Shown here: in pieces, positions 20,485 to 29,901 of the stretch
How positions within the stretch are numbered: position 1 is the stretch's first letter
How the letters are laid out: every line of letters starts with the position of its first letter
Source: Pseudomonas sp. SJZ079
GTDB lineage: Bacteria; Pseudomonadota; Gammaproteobacteria; Pseudomonadales; Pseudomonadaceae
Reading direction: 5' to 3'
DNA: 64,000 nucleotides
NCBI RefSeq assembly: GCF_007993865.1
Contig: NZ_VIUH01000010.1
Span: forward strand, 92,250 to 156,249
The notes under the pieces: model-generated
Seen by the model: the letters and a program-made list of their open reading frames with translations, nothing else
The model's database searches: none
Told to the model about the DNA's origin: nothing
Position numbers and translations under genes: made by a program

Positions 20485-20730
20485 ATGCACGATCCCTTTG
20501 AAGAATCCCTGCGCGATTTGCTCAAATCGCCGTCGTCGACTCATGACGACGACGCGTGTTTGCATCGCGTATTGAAAACCGCCAACCGCCAAGTCGGTGC
20601 CGGCGATCTGTTCGGTTTGATGGGGCATTGGCTCGGCGCGCTGATGATTGCTCTAAATAACGGCTCGGCGCACGTTTCGCCGGTTTCTCGCCGGCATCCT
20701 TCTGTACGCTCTACTGATAAGGCTGACTGA
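20485..20730 (+). CDS. crfX: small protein CrfX
   Basis: An 81-residue protein from the ATG at 20485 behind GAGGAG. It is acidic at the N-terminus (MHDPFEESLRDLL), contains the short hydrophobic stretch DLFGLMGHWLGALMIALNN, and has no domain I can name. Position between cmaX and cmpX, with cmpX starting two bases after its stop, matches CrfX of Pseudomonas. Function unknown; it belongs to the SigX-linked gene set. Confidence 0.85.
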   Translation: MHDPFEESLRDLLKSPSSTHDDDACLHRVLKTANRQVGAGDLFGLMGHWLGALMIALNNGSAHVSPVSRRHPSVRSTDKAD

Positions 20731-20731
20731 A

Positions 20732-21556
20732 ATGGAACTCGATCCCTGGACTCAAAGCCTGATTGCCGCGATGACTGCGCTCTGGACTAAGGTCGCTGGC
20801 TTTATTCCAAACCTGTTCGTGGCGCTGATCCTGGTGCTGCTCGGTTTTGTCGTGGCCAAACTGCTCGATACGCTGCTGTCCAAGCTGCTTGGCAAGGTCG
20901 GCCTGGATCGACTCATGGCCGGTACCGGCCTGACCAAGCTGCTCAGTCGAGCGGGTATCCAGGTGCCGGTATCGACCCTGATCGGCAAGATCATCTATTG
21001 GTTCGTACTGCTTGTTTTTCTGGTGTCGGCGGCCGAGTCGCTGGGTCTGGAGCGGGTTTCCGCAACGCTCGACGTGCTCGCCCTGTATCTGCCTAAGGTC
21101 TTTGGCGCTGCCCTGGTGTTGCTCGCCGGGGTGCTCTTGGCTCATCTGCTCAGCGGCTTAGTACGCGGTGCGGCGGAGGGCGTCGGGCTCGACTACGCCC
21201 ACGGTCTGGGGCGCATCGCTCAAGTCCTGATAATTATCATCAGCATTTCGGTGGCCATCGGCCAGCTTGAAGTCAAGACCGATCTGTTGAACAACGTCAT
21301 CGGCATCGTGTTGATTTCGGTGGGTTTGGCTGTGGCGCTCGCGTTGGGGTTGGGCAGCCGGGAAATCGCCGGACAGATTCTGGCCGGTATCTATGTACGT
21401 GAGCTGTATCAAGTCGGGCAACAAGTTCAGGTTGGCGATGTCGAAGGGCAGATCGAGGAGATTGGCACGGTCAAGACGACCCTGTTGACCGATGCAGGCG
21501 AGTTGGTCTCTGTGGCCAATCGGACCTTGCTCGAGCAGCGGGTAAGCAGTCGCTAA
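20732..21556 (+). CDS. cmpX: MscS-related membrane protein CmpX
   Basis: The protein has 274 residues. It has an N-terminal helix (FIPNLFVALILVLLGFVVAKLL), further helices at about 85-105, 118-140, 163-182 and 187-208, and a C-terminal beta-domain segment (YQVGQQVQVGDVEGQIEEIG) as in small mechanosensitive channels. In Pseudomonas, CmpX is reported to affect membrane stress, c-di-GMP and SigX activity. It is followed by sigX after 91 bases. Confidence 0.92.
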   Translation: MELDPWTQSLIAAMTALWTKVAGFIPNLFVALILVLLGFVVAKLLDTLLSKLLGKVGLDRLMAGTGLTKLLSRAGIQVPVSTLIGKIIYWFVLLVFLVSAAESLGLERVSATLDVLALYLPKVFGAALVLLAGVLLAHLLSGLVRGAAEGVGLDYAHGLGRIAQVLIIIISISVAIGQLEVKTDLLNNVIGIVLISVGLAVALALGLGSREIAGQILAGIYVRELYQVGQQVQVGDVEGQIEEIGTVKTTLLTDAGELVSVANRTLLEQRVSSR

Positions 21557-21647
21557 CGCGCCATTCCTGCTAATGTATGCCGCCGACCCAGCTGCCTGAT
21601 TCGTCAGGCGCTGGCGGACTGTGTTTTGACTGCCGGCCCGACTCGTT

Positions 21648-22238
21648 TTGAATAAAGCCCAATCACTGTCGATGCGTTATGACCCCCGCGAGCTCTCGGA
21701 TGAAGAGCTGGTGGCGCGTGCGCATGACGAGTTGTTTCACATCACTCGAGCTTATGAAGAGCTGATGCGTCGTTACCAGCGCACATTATTTAATGTCTGT
21801 GCGCGCTATTTGGGGAACGAACGCGACGCTGATGATGTCTGTCAGGAGGTCATGCTTAAAGTTCTCTATGGTTTGAAGAACTTTGAAGGCAAGTCCAAGT
21901 TCAAAACCTGGCTGTACAGCATTACCTACAACGAGTGCATTACCCAGTACCGTAAAGAGCGACGTAAGCGCCGCTTGATGGACGCTTTAAGTCTGGACCC
22001 ATTGGAAGAGGCGTCGGAAGAAAAGGCGCCCAATATTGAAAGTCCTGCCGGCCTGGATCGCTGGTTAGTTCATGTCAATCCAATCGATCGGGAAATTCTG
22101 GTGCTACGTTTTGTCGCAGAGCTGGAGTTTCAAGAGATCGCCGACATCATGCACATGGGCCTGAGCGCCACGAAGATGCGCTATAAACGCGCTCTCGACC
22201 GGTTGCGCGAAAAATTTTCCGATAGCGCCGAAACTTAA
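21648..22238 (+). CDS. sigX: ECF sigma factor SigX
   Basis: SigX directs transcription of oprF and fatty-acid and envelope genes. The start is a TTG at 21648 (NKAQSLSMRYDPRELSDEEL), chosen because the family protein is 196 residues and begins there; no ATG upstream fits. Region 2 is around RDADDVCQEVMLKVLYGLKNFEGKS and region 4 around PIDREILVLRFVAELEFQEI with the helix-turn-helix LSATKMRYKRALDRLR. There is no adjacent anti-sigma gene, consistent with control through the cmaX/cmpX neighbourhood. Confidence 0.96.
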   Translation: MNKAQSLSMRYDPRELSDEELVARAHDELFHITRAYEELMRRYQRTLFNVCARYLGNERDADDVCQEVMLKVLYGLKNFEGKSKFKTWLYSITYNECITQYRKERRKRRLMDALSLDPLEEASEEKAPNIESPAGLDRWLVHVNPIDREILVLRFVAELEFQEIADIMHMGLSATKMRYKRALDRLREKFSDSAET

Positions 22239-22351
22239 ATTGTTTTCAGTATGTCGAAGTGCAGGCTTACTTCTGATACAGTTCGCCGGCTAAGGTTGTC
22301 TTGAGTTTGTCGGACAACTTACTGGCTACCAAGACACAACAGGGATTAATG

Positions 22352-23317
22352 ATGAAACTGAAAAACACTTTAGGCGTTGTCATCGGCTCATTGCTCGCTA
22401 CCTCTGCTCTCAGCGCGCTGGCGCAGGGCCAAGGCGCGGTCGAAGTGGAGGGCTTTGCCAAGAAGGAAATCTTCGACAGCGCTCGTGACTTCAAGAACAA
22501 CGGCAACCTGTTCGGCGGCAGCGTCGGTTACTACCTGACTGACGACGTTGAACTGCGTCTGGGCTACGACGAAGTGCATAACGCCCGTGGCGAAGACGGT
22601 CGTAACATCAAGGGTGCCAATACCGCCCTGGATGCTCTGTACCACTTCAACAACGCCGGCGACGCGCTGCGCCCTTACGTCTCAGCCGGTTTCTCCGATC
22701 AGAGCATCGGTCAATCCGGTCGCAACGGTCGTAACGGTTCCACCTTCGCCAACGTGGGCGGCGGCGCCAAGTACTTCATCACTGAGAACCTCTACGCCCG
22801 CGCTGGTGTTGAGGCTCAGTACAACATCGACCAAGGCGACACCGAGTGGGCGCCAAGCGTCGGTATCGGCATGAACTTCGGCGGTGGCAGCAAGCCGGTT
22901 GCCCAGGTGGTAGAAGCGGCTCCAGAGCCGATGCCAGAGCCAATGCCTGTTGAAGAACCGGCCCAGGTTGTGCGCGTTGAGTTGGACGTTAAGTTCGACT
23001 TCGACAAGGCTCGCGTCAAAGAAGAAAGCTACGGTGATATCAAGAACCTGGCTGATTTCATGAAACAGTACCCGCAGACCACCACCACCGTTGCCGGTCA
23101 CACCGACTCCGTCGGTACTGACGCTTACAACCAGAAACTGTCCGAGAAGCGTGCAAGCGCCGTTCGTGAAGTTCTGGTCAACCAGTACGGTGTTGAAGGC
23201 GAGCGTGTAAACGCTGCCGGTTATGGCGAAACTCAGCCAGTTGCCGATAACGCAACTGAGTCGGGCCGTGCCATCAACCGCCGTGTAGAAGCTGAAGTAG
23301 AAACCCAAGTTAAGTAA
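22352..23317 (+). CDS. oprF: major outer membrane porin OprF
   Basis: The precursor has 321 residues and a signal peptide (cleavage near SALA|QGQG). Residues 25-185 form an OmpA-like eight-stranded barrel. The C-terminal peptidoglycan-binding OmpA domain contains VKFDFDKARV, VAGHTDSVGTDAYNQKLSEKRA and NRRVEAEVE. The linker is proline- and glutamate-rich (APEPMPEPMPVEEPAQ) and contains no cysteine, unlike the cysteine-containing loop I remember in P. aeruginosa, which explains the shorter length. AGGG sits upstream. A SigX-dependent promoter is expected in the 113-base gap, but I could not fix its boxes. Confidence 0.97.
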   Translation: MKLKNTLGVVIGSLLATSALSALAQGQGAVEVEGFAKKEIFDSARDFKNNGNLFGGSVGYYLTDDVELRLGYDEVHNARGEDGRNIKGANTALDALYHFNNAGDALRPYVSAGFSDQSIGQSGRNGRNGSTFANVGGGAKYFITENLYARAGVEAQYNIDQGDTEWAPSVGIGMNFGGGSKPVAQVVEAAPEPMPEPMPVEEPAQVVRVELDVKFDFDKARVKEESYGDIKNLADFMKQYPQTTTTVAGHTDSVGTDAYNQKLSEKRASAVREVLVNQYGVEGERVNAAGYGETQPVADNATESGRAINRRVEAEVETQVK

Positions 23318-23399
23318 GGGTTTTCCACTTTAGATAAAGCCTGGCCTCGACCAATGCCTGTTAACTAAGGCGTTGGCTCGGCAGGCCAGGTAATAAAAG

Positions 23400-23433
23400 C
23401 AGGCCCATGTTTTACATGGGCCTGTTTTTTTTT
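23400..23433 (+). terminator. rho-independent terminator of oprF
   Basis: AGGCCCATG-TTTTA-CATGGGCCT followed by a G and nine to ten Ts, about 85 bases after the oprF stop. Confidence 0.93.
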
Positions 23434-23582
23434 GCCTCTGTGGAACGGTTTGTAACGAGCTGTCGAGCATTCGCGGATTATTCACAGTGGCAGGAGTATT
23501 CGTCCTCGGTTGAGGCTTTTTTCGGGCTGGCGGAGAAATCTGCGACAATCGCGGCCCTCACGAATATGTTCACGGCTGCCTG

Positions 23583-26500
23583 ATGACCGATCCGTTACCC
23601 GCCTTCGACCAGTTGCAGAAAAACCTCGAGCACGCCCTCTACGCCGACCGCCATCGCCTGCGCCGTCAACTCCACGAACTGCACAAACGGCCGGATGAGG
23701 CCAAGCTGGCGCAGTGGCTGGAGCGTTTCCAGGCCTCCGCTGCCAAGGTCGAGGCGCGGCGCCTGAGTGTGCCGCCGATGCGTTACGACGACGCCTTGCC
23801 GATCGCTGCCAAGCGCGACGAGATCAAGGCGGCCATCAGCAAGCATCAGGTGGTGGTGATCGCCGGCGAAACCGGGTCGGGCAAGACCACGCAGTTGCCG
23901 AAGATCTGCCTGGAGCTGGGTCGCGGCGTGCATGGCCTGATCGGCCACACCCAGCCGCGGCGGCTGGCCGCGCGCAGTGTGGCGACCCGGGTCGCCGAGG
24001 AGATCGGCACGCCACTGGGCGAGCTGGTCGGCTATCAGGTGCGTTTCGAGGACAAGAGCAACGAGCGCAGCTTGATCAAGCTGATGACCGACGGCATCCT
24101 GCTGGCCGAGACCCAGCACGACCGCTTCCTCGACAAGTACGACACGCTGATCATCGACGAGGCCCATGAGCGCAGCCTGAACATCGACTTTCTCCTCGGC
24201 TATCTGAAAACCCTGCTGGCGCGGCGCCCCGACCTCAAGCTGATCATCACCTCGGCGACTATCGACCTGGAGCGCTTCTCCAAGCACTTCGGCGACGCGC
24301 CCATAGTCGAAGTCTCAGGGCGCACCTATCCGGTGGAGACCTGGTACCGGCCGCTGACCGCCGAACAGGACGAGGAGGGTAACCGGGTCGAGGAGGATCT
24401 GTCCGTCGACCAGGCGATCCTCGCTACCCTGGATGAAATAGACGCGTTCGAGCGCAGCGAGGGCAAGCGCCCGGGCGACGTGCTGGTATTCCTGCCCGGC
24501 GAGCGGGAGATTCGCGACGCCGCCGAAGTGTTGCGCCGGGCCAACCTGCGCTTCACCGAAGTACTGCCGCTGTATGCCCGGTTGACCCCGGCCGAGCAGC
24601 AGAAAATCTTCCAGCCGATGGCGGGACGCAAGATCGTTCTGGCCACCAACGTCGCCGAGACCTCGTTGACCGTGCCGGGCATCCGCTACGTGATCGACAG
24701 CGGCACGGCACGCATCAGCCGCTACAGCTACCGCGCCAAGGTCCAGCGCCTGCCCATCGAGGCGGTGTCCCAGGCCAGCGCCAACCAGCGCAAGGGCCGC
24801 TGCGGCCGGGTCGAGCCGGGCATCTGCGTGCGCCTGTACAGCGAGGAAGATTTTCTCGGCCGCCCCGAGTTCACCGATCCGGAAATCCTGCGTACCAACC
24901 TGGCGGCGGTGATCTTGCAGATGCTCCATCTGCGCCTGGGCGAGATCGAAGACTTCCCCTTTGTCGAGCCGCCAGACGGCAAGGCCATTACCGACGGCTT
25001 CACCCTGTTGCAGGAGCTCTCGGCAGTCAGCCGCGAAGGTCAGCTGACCCCGCTGGGTCGGCAACTGGCGCGTCTGCCGGTCGACCCACGGCTCGCGCGC
25101 ATGGTGCTGGAAGGCGCCAAGCAGGGCAGCCTGGAGGAAGTGCTGATCATCGCCAGTGCCCTGTCAGTGCAGGACGTGCGCGAGCGCCCCTCGGATCGCC
25201 AACAGGCCGCCGACCAGGCGCATGCGCAGTGGAAGGATGTGGACTCCGATTTCGCCGCGTTGATCAATCTCTGGCGCGGTTTCGAGGAGCAGCGCCAGGC
25301 CCTGGGCTCCAGTGCGCTGCGTAGCTGGTGCCGCAAGAACTTCCTCAATTACTTGCGCCTGCGCGAGTGGCGCGATGCCCACCGCCAACTGGTGTTGATC
25401 GCCCGTGAGCTGAACCTGTCGCAAGCCAGTGGCGCCAAGGGCAAGAGCGAGCCTGCTGGCGATGCGGCTGGTCAGCGAACGGCTGATCGCGGCCAAGGCC
25501 GCTCCCACAAAGGCCAAAGTCTCCTGCCGCAGAGCGTCGCAGGCACGGACGCCACGCAAAGAAGTATCGACTACGCCAAGGTGCACAAGGCGATTCTCTC
25601 CGGGTTGCTCAGCCAGATCGGCCAGAAGAGCGAAGAGGGCGACTACCTTGGCGCCCGCCAGCGGCGCTTCTGGGTGCATCCGTCCTCCGGGCTGGGTAGA
25701 AAGAAGCCCAACTGGATCATGACCGCCGAGCTGGTCGAGACCACCAAGCTGTTCGCTCGCATGGTGGCGAAGATCGAGCCGGACTGGATCGAGCCGCTGG
25801 CCGGTCACCTGATCAAGAAAAACCACTTCGAACCGCACTGGGAGAAGAAGCGCGGTCAGGTCGTGGCCTTTGAACAGATCACCCTCTACGGCCTGATCGT
25901 GGTCGGCCGCCGGCCGGTGCATTACGGCCCCATCGACCCGCCGGTGTCGCGCGAGCTGTTTATCCGCGAGGGCCTGGTGCGCGGCGAGATCAACAGCCGC
26001 GCCAAGTGCCTGAGTGCCAATCGCCAGCTACTCGAACAGCTCGATGAGCTGGAGGCCAAGGCGCGCCGCCGCGACATCCTCGCCGACGAAGAGACCCTGT
26101 TCGCCTACTACGAGGCACGGTTGCCGGCTGAGATCCATCAGGCTGCGACTTTCGACAGCTGGTACAAGATCGAGAGCGCGAAGAATCCGCAGTTGCTGGT
26201 CATGCGCGAGGAAGATGTACTGGCCCGCGATGCCCACGAAGTCACCGCCACGCACTACCCGGATACCCTGCACCTGGGCGAGCTGACCCTGCCGCTGAGC
26301 TACCACTTCGAGCCCAATCATCCGCGTGACGGCGTCACTCTGCGCGTGCCGGCACCGCTGCTGCCGCAGCTGCCGGGCGAGCGTTTGCAATGGTTGGTAC
26401 CGGGTTTGCTGGAGGCCAAGTGCGTGGCCCTGGTGCGCAACCTGCCGAAAGCGCTGCGCAAGAATTTCGTACCGGTGCCGGACTTCGTCGGCGCCGCGTT

Positions 26501-27623
26501 GAGCAAACTCAGCCTGGGCCAGGGCAGCCTGCCCGAGGCCCTGGGCCGCGAGCTGACGCGTATGACCGGCGCCCGCGTGCCCGACGAGGCCTGGGTCGAG
26601 GCCGAGGCGCAGCTGGAAAACCACTTGAAGATGAACCTGGAAGTGGTCGACGCCCAGGGCAAGTTCCTCGGCGAAGGGCGTGACCTGGCCGAGCTGTGCG
26701 CGCGGTTTGCCGAGGCCAGTCAGGCTGCGCTGGCGATTCCGCGAACCGATAAAACGCCGAAAACGGTGGAGGCCAAGGCCTTCGCCCAGGTGGCGGAAAA
26801 GACCCAGCAGAAGATTGCCGGCCTGTCGATGACCGTCTACCCGGCACTGGTAGAGGAGGCGGGCACGGTCAAGGAAGAGCGCTTCTCGACCCAGGCCGAA
26901 GCCGAATACCAGCACCGCAGAGCCCTGCAGCGGCTGCTGTTGCAGCAACTGGCCGAGCCGGCCAAGTTCCTGCGGGGCAAGTTGCCGGGCCTGACCGAGC
27001 TGGGCTTGTTGTACCGCGACATGGGCCGGGTCGAGGCGCTGGTCGAGGACATTCTGCTGGCCAGCCTGGACAGCTGCGTCCTCGAAGGGCAACAGCCGTT
27101 GCCGCGGGACGGCGCCGCGCTAGCTACTTTGGCCGAGAGTAAACGCAGCGACTGGACCGCGCATGCCGAGCGTCTGGCCAAGCTCACCCTGGAAATTCTC
27201 AAGCTCTGGCATGGCCTGCAGAAGCGCTTCAAGGGCAAGATCGACCTGGCCCAGGCCATCGCCCTCAACGACATCAAGCAGCAGCTGGGCAACCTGGTCT
27301 ATTCCGGCTTCGTCCGCGAAACCCCGGCCGAGTGGCTCAAGGAATTGCCGCGTTATCTCAAGGCCATCGAACAGCGTTTCGAGAAAATTGGCGCCCAGTT
27401 ACAGCGCGATCGGGTGTGGAGTGGTGAGCTGGCCGGTTACTGGGAGCAATACCAGGCGCGTCTGGCCAAACACGGCCAGGAAGGCAAGCGCGACCCACAA
27501 CTGCTGCTGTATCGCTGGATGCTGGAGGAATACCGGGTCTCGCTATTCGCCCAGCAACTCGGCACCAAGATCGCGGTGTCGGACAAGCGCCTGAGCAAGC
27601 AGTGGAGCCAGGTCGAGGGCTGA
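23583..27623 (+). CDS. hrpA: ATP-dependent RNA helicase HrpA with a REP-derived insertion
   Basis: This DEAH-box helicase has 1346 residues. Motif I GETGSGKTTQLPK (about 98-110), motif II IIDEAHERSLN (about 192), SATIDLERFSKHF, and motif VI QRKGRCGRVEPGICVRLYS are intact, followed by the helicase-associated, OB-like and DUF3418 C-terminal regions. In E. coli HrpA acts on stalled ribosomes and mRNA. Between ELNLSQ (about 616) and DYAKVHKAI (about 662) there are ~45 residues rich in Gly, Arg, Gln and Ser that I do not expect in this family. The DNA there contains a REP-like sequence in frame. Confidence 0.95.
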   Translation: MTDPLPAFDQLQKNLEHALYADRHRLRRQLHELHKRPDEAKLAQWLERFQASAAKVEARRLSVPPMRYDDALPIAAKRDEIKAAISKHQVVVIAGETGSGKTTQLPKICLELGRGVHGLIGHTQPRRLAARSVATRVAEEIGTPLGELVGYQVRFEDKSNERSLIKLMTDGILLAETQHDRFLDKYDTLIIDEAHERSLNIDFLLGYLKTLLARRPDLKLIITSATIDLERFSKHFGDAPIVEVSGRTYPVETWYRPLTAEQDEEGNRVEEDLSVDQAILATLDEIDAFERSEGKRPGDVLVFLPGEREIRDAAEVLRRANLRFTEVLPLYARLTPAEQQKIFQPMAGRKIVLATNVAETSLTVPGIRYVIDSGTARISRYSYRAKVQRLPIEAVSQASANQRKGRCGRVEPGICVRLYSEEDFLGRPEFTDPEILRTNLAAVILQMLHLRLGEIEDFPFVEPPDGKAITDGFTLLQELSAVSREGQLTPLGRQLARLPVDPRLARMVLEGAKQGSLEEVLIIASALSVQDVRERPSDRQQAADQAHAQWKDVDSDFAALINLWRGFEEQRQALGSSALRSWCRKNFLNYLRLREWRDAHRQLVLIARELNLSQASGAKGKSEPAGDAAGQRTADRGQGRSHKGQSLLPQSVAGTDATQRSIDYAKVHKAILSGLLSQIGQKSEEGDYLGARQRRFWVHPSSGLGRKKPNWIMTAELVETTKLFARMVAKIEPDWIEPLAGHLIKKNHFEPHWEKKRGQVVAFEQITLYGLIVVGRRPVHYGPIDPPVSRELFIREGLVRGEINSRAKCLSANRQLLEQLDELEAKARRRDILADEETLFAYYEARLPAEIHQAATFDSWYKIESAKNPQLLVMREEDVLARDAHEVTATHYPDTLHLGELTLPLSYHFEPNHPRDGVTLRVPAPLLPQLPGERLQWLVPGLLEAKCVALVRNLPKALRKNFVPVPDFVGAALSKLSLGQGSLPEALGRELTRMTGARVPDEAWVEAEAQLENHLKMNLEVVDAQGKFLGEGRDLAELCARFAEASQAALAIPRTDKTPKTVEAKAFAQVAEKTQQKIAGLSMTVYPALVEEAGTVKEERFSTQAEAEYQHRRALQRLLLQQLAEPAKFLRGKLPGLTELGLLYRDMGRVEALVEDILLASLDSCVLEGQQPLPRDGAALATLAESKRSDWTAHAERLAKLTLEILKLWHGLQKRFKGKIDLAQAIALNDIKQQLGNLVYSGFVRETPAEWLKELPRYLKAIEQRFEKIGAQLQRDRVWSGELAGYWEQYQARLAKHGQEGKRDPQLLLYRWMLEEYRVSLFAQQLGTKIAVSDKRLSKQWSQVEG
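25425..25567 (+). repeat. REP-like sequence inserted in frame within hrpA
   Basis: At 25480-25513 the DNA reads GGCTGATCGCGGCCAAGGCC followed by GCTCCCACAAAGG. On the opposite strand this is the CTTTGTGGGAGCGGCCTTGGCC form of a common Pseudomonas intergenic repeat. Flanking bases 25425-25567 also encode low-complexity residues not expected in HrpA. The insertion keeps the reading frame. Confidence 0.65.
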
Positions 27624-27787
27624 GGCGCTTCGGTGGCTTCCGCTTTAGCGCCCTCACCCCTGCGGGGGGCGAGGGGCGGTTCAGCCTAGGCTCATGCCTG
27701 CTGCCACTTAGGGAGGGTTGAGCACAGCGCCGCCCATTGGCTGTTCGCTGGCGAAAACCATGGCTAAGGCCGGTTAGCGCGGTGGGC

Positions 27788-28861
27788 TTAGCGTTGCTGC
27801 CGGGCCCCCAGACTTTGCCCTGAAGTTGGGGGCAACGCCTGAACCTGTTCCCCTGATCCTGGGCTGTCAGTTGGCACGTTCTCAAAGCGTTTGCGGTAAG
27901 CACTGGGTGCCAGGCCCACCCGTTGCTTGAACAGGCGTCTGAAGGAATTGCCATCTTCGTACCCCACCCGCAAGGTGATTTGGTCGAAGGCTTCCTGGCT
28001 GCTTTCCAGTAGGTGTTTGGCTTTTTCAATGCGCAGGTTTTGCAGGTATTGGATGGGAGTCTGCTCGGTCGCCTCTTTAAAGCGGCGGATGAAGTTGCGC
28101 ATGCTCAAGCCAAACTCTGTGGCCACCTGTTCCAGGTGGATGTTGTTGGCAATGCGGTTTTCCAACCAGATTTGAATCTTCAGAATCACGGCATCGGTGT
28201 GGTTTTTCTTGAAGGTGGTACAGGCGTAAGGGGTCTGGCTGCGTGCGGAGACATCGACCAACAGTTTCTTTGCGCATTCGGCCGCTAGCTGGGGGGAGGC
28301 GAACTTGCGGATCAGGTGCAACAACAAGTCACTGCCGCTGGTGGAACCGCCCGAGCAGAGCATCTGCCCATCGTCGGTGACGGTGCGTTCGGCCTGTAAA
28401 TTCACTTGGGGGAAGCGTTGCGCAAATTGCTCGCTGAACACCCAGTGGGTGGTGGCGCTACGGCCATCCAACAAGCCCGCCTGGGCGGTGACGAATGCCC
28501 CCGTGCACATGCTGGCGATGTAACTGCCTTGCTGATGCTGCTGTTGCAGCCAGCGGATCATCTCGGCCAAGGAGGGCAGCACGCCGAGGATATTGAACAT
28601 GAAGCCGGGCACGATGATCAGTTGCGGGTTGCGCAGGTCTTTTGCGGCGTTGTCGGGCGTCAACCTGAGGCCGCCCGTGCAGGCAACACTCTGGCCATCC
28701 ATAGAGGCCGTCGTCACCCTGAATAGAGCCGAATTGCCCTCCTGGCGCTGATTTTTTCGGACGGCATAGTGGTGCAACACATTAGCGGTTTCAAAAAAAT
28801 CCAGGGTCGCGGCAACACTGGTGGATGAGCATTGATCCGCCATCAAGATGCAGACGTTCAT
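27788..28861 (-). CDS. GlxA family transcriptional regulator (DJ-1/PfpI domain plus AraC helix-turn-helix)
   Basis: The protein has 357 residues. The N-terminal amidotransferase-like domain (about 1-200) has VCILMADQCSSTSVAATLDF, the pseudo-nucleophile elbow IASMCTGAFVTAQAGLLDGR and TTHWVFSEQFAQRFP. The C-terminal AraC domain (about 220-340) has LEQVATEFGLSMRNFIRRFK and ITLRVGYEDGNSFRRLFKQR. It is divergent from the alpha/beta hydrolase and thioesterase genes (157 bases between starts), which are its likely targets. The inducer is unknown. Confidence 0.9.
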   Translation of the reverse strand: MNVCILMADQCSSTSVAATLDFFETANVLHHYAVRKNQRQEGNSALFRVTTASMDGQSVACTGGLRLTPDNAAKDLRNPQLIIVPGFMFNILGVLPSLAEMIRWLQQQHQQGSYIASMCTGAFVTAQAGLLDGRSATTHWVFSEQFAQRFPQVNLQAERTVTDDGQMLCSGGSTSGSDLLLHLIRKFASPQLAAECAKKLLVDVSARSQTPYACTTFKKNHTDAVILKIQIWLENRIANNIHLEQVATEFGLSMRNFIRRFKEATEQTPIQYLQNLRIEKAKHLLESSQEAFDQITLRVGYEDGNSFRRLFKQRVGLAPSAYRKRFENVPTDSPGSGEQVQALPPTSGQSLGARQQR

Positions 28862-29018
28862 GGTTTATTTCTCCCGATCTGCAGCGTGGTGCGCGGCTGG
28901 CATAAATCGCATGCTATTCGTCATTTTTGCCGATGGTGGCGTCTAGGCGCGATGGCCACTATGGGCGCAGACGCTCGTCTCTGCGCCGAGCAGTAAACCG
29001 CATCAAGGGATTGCCCGC

Positions 29019-29849
29019 ATGAAAAACGCCGCCTACAGACTATTCAAGAAACCCTTCTTCGGCCGCTTTGCACGGCCATGGCGCTGGCCGGACAGCGTCG
29101 ACAAGCATCACTGGCAGCGCTTGAGTGTTGAGAGTCAATCCGGCGCCATCATCGCTGCACTGTTGGCGCCTGCACATACACCGCGGGCCAAGGGGGCGGT
29201 ATTGATGTCCCACCCCATGGGCGTGGTGGCCAAAGGCTTCTGGATGAAATATGGGCATGCCGAACTGCTACGTCAGGCGGGCTACCATGTGATGGTTTTC
29301 GATTTGAACGGCTTTGGTGAAAGTACGTCCACCACCATGGACTATCCATTGGACGTGTTGGCCGCAGGGCAAGCCTTACAGGCCCGCTACCCCGACTTGC
29401 CCGTGGCGGTAGTGGGCGCCTCCATGGGGGCGGCCATGAGTGTGTGTGCCATGGCGCAGCCTGAGCATCCCTTCAAAGCGGCAGTACTGGAGGCGGCGTT
29501 TCCAACGCTACTGCATTTCTGGTCCCGCTACCCCATCCCCAAGTTGGGTATCCAACTGTCCAAAGTTGTATATCCCGCCGGCGAGCGCAGTTTGCGCCCG
29601 ACTCATGCCGCCGAAAACCTAGTGGGCAGCCCCGCGCTGTTGATGATTTATGGCGACGCCGATGAATTCACCCCGGTTAAAGATGGGGAACTGTTATGGC
29701 AAGCACTGAGGCACAGAACGCAAACAGAATTCTGGCAAGTGCCAGGGGCCAAGCATACCCATGCGTATGCCGCGCAGCCCAAAGAATACGCTGAAAAAGT
29801 CATTGGTTTTTTGGATAGGCAGTTGGTTGCCAGCAAGCTAGCGTCCTAA
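29019..29849 (+). CDS. alpha/beta hydrolase
   Basis: The protein has 276 residues with AAGGG before the ATG. It has the oxyanion region VLMSHPMGVVAKGFW, the nucleophile elbow VVGASMGAAMSV (Ser at about 135), the acid in MIYGDADEFTP (about 215) and the terminal His in GAKHTHAYA (about 247). No signal peptide. It is co-directional with the thioesterase gene 52 bases downstream and divergent from a GlxA-type regulator, which suggests a small inducible ester- or thioester-processing unit. Confidence 0.85.
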   Translation: MKNAAYRLFKKPFFGRFARPWRWPDSVDKHHWQRLSVESQSGAIIAALLAPAHTPRAKGAVLMSHPMGVVAKGFWMKYGHAELLRQAGYHVMVFDLNGFGESTSTTMDYPLDVLAAGQALQARYPDLPVAVVGASMGAAMSVCAMAQPEHPFKAAVLEAAFPTLLHFWSRYPIPKLGIQLSKVVYPAGERSLRPTHAAENLVGSPALLMIYGDADEFTPVKDGELLWQALRHRTQTEFWQVPGAKHTHAYAAQPKEYAEKVIGFLDRQLVASKLAS

Positions 29850-29901
29850 GTCGAGTTCGTGGTCTTTGGTTGTTCGTTTATAAGCAAATTAGGGATGAAT
29901 T

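Noticed and set aside
21230..21250. Fur-box-like GATAATTATCATC inside cmpX
   Set aside because: It lies within a coding sequence for an Ile-rich helix and is far from any start.
27624..27787. Possible terminator in the GC-rich repeats after hrpA
   Set aside because: Stem pairing is poor and no T-run follows.
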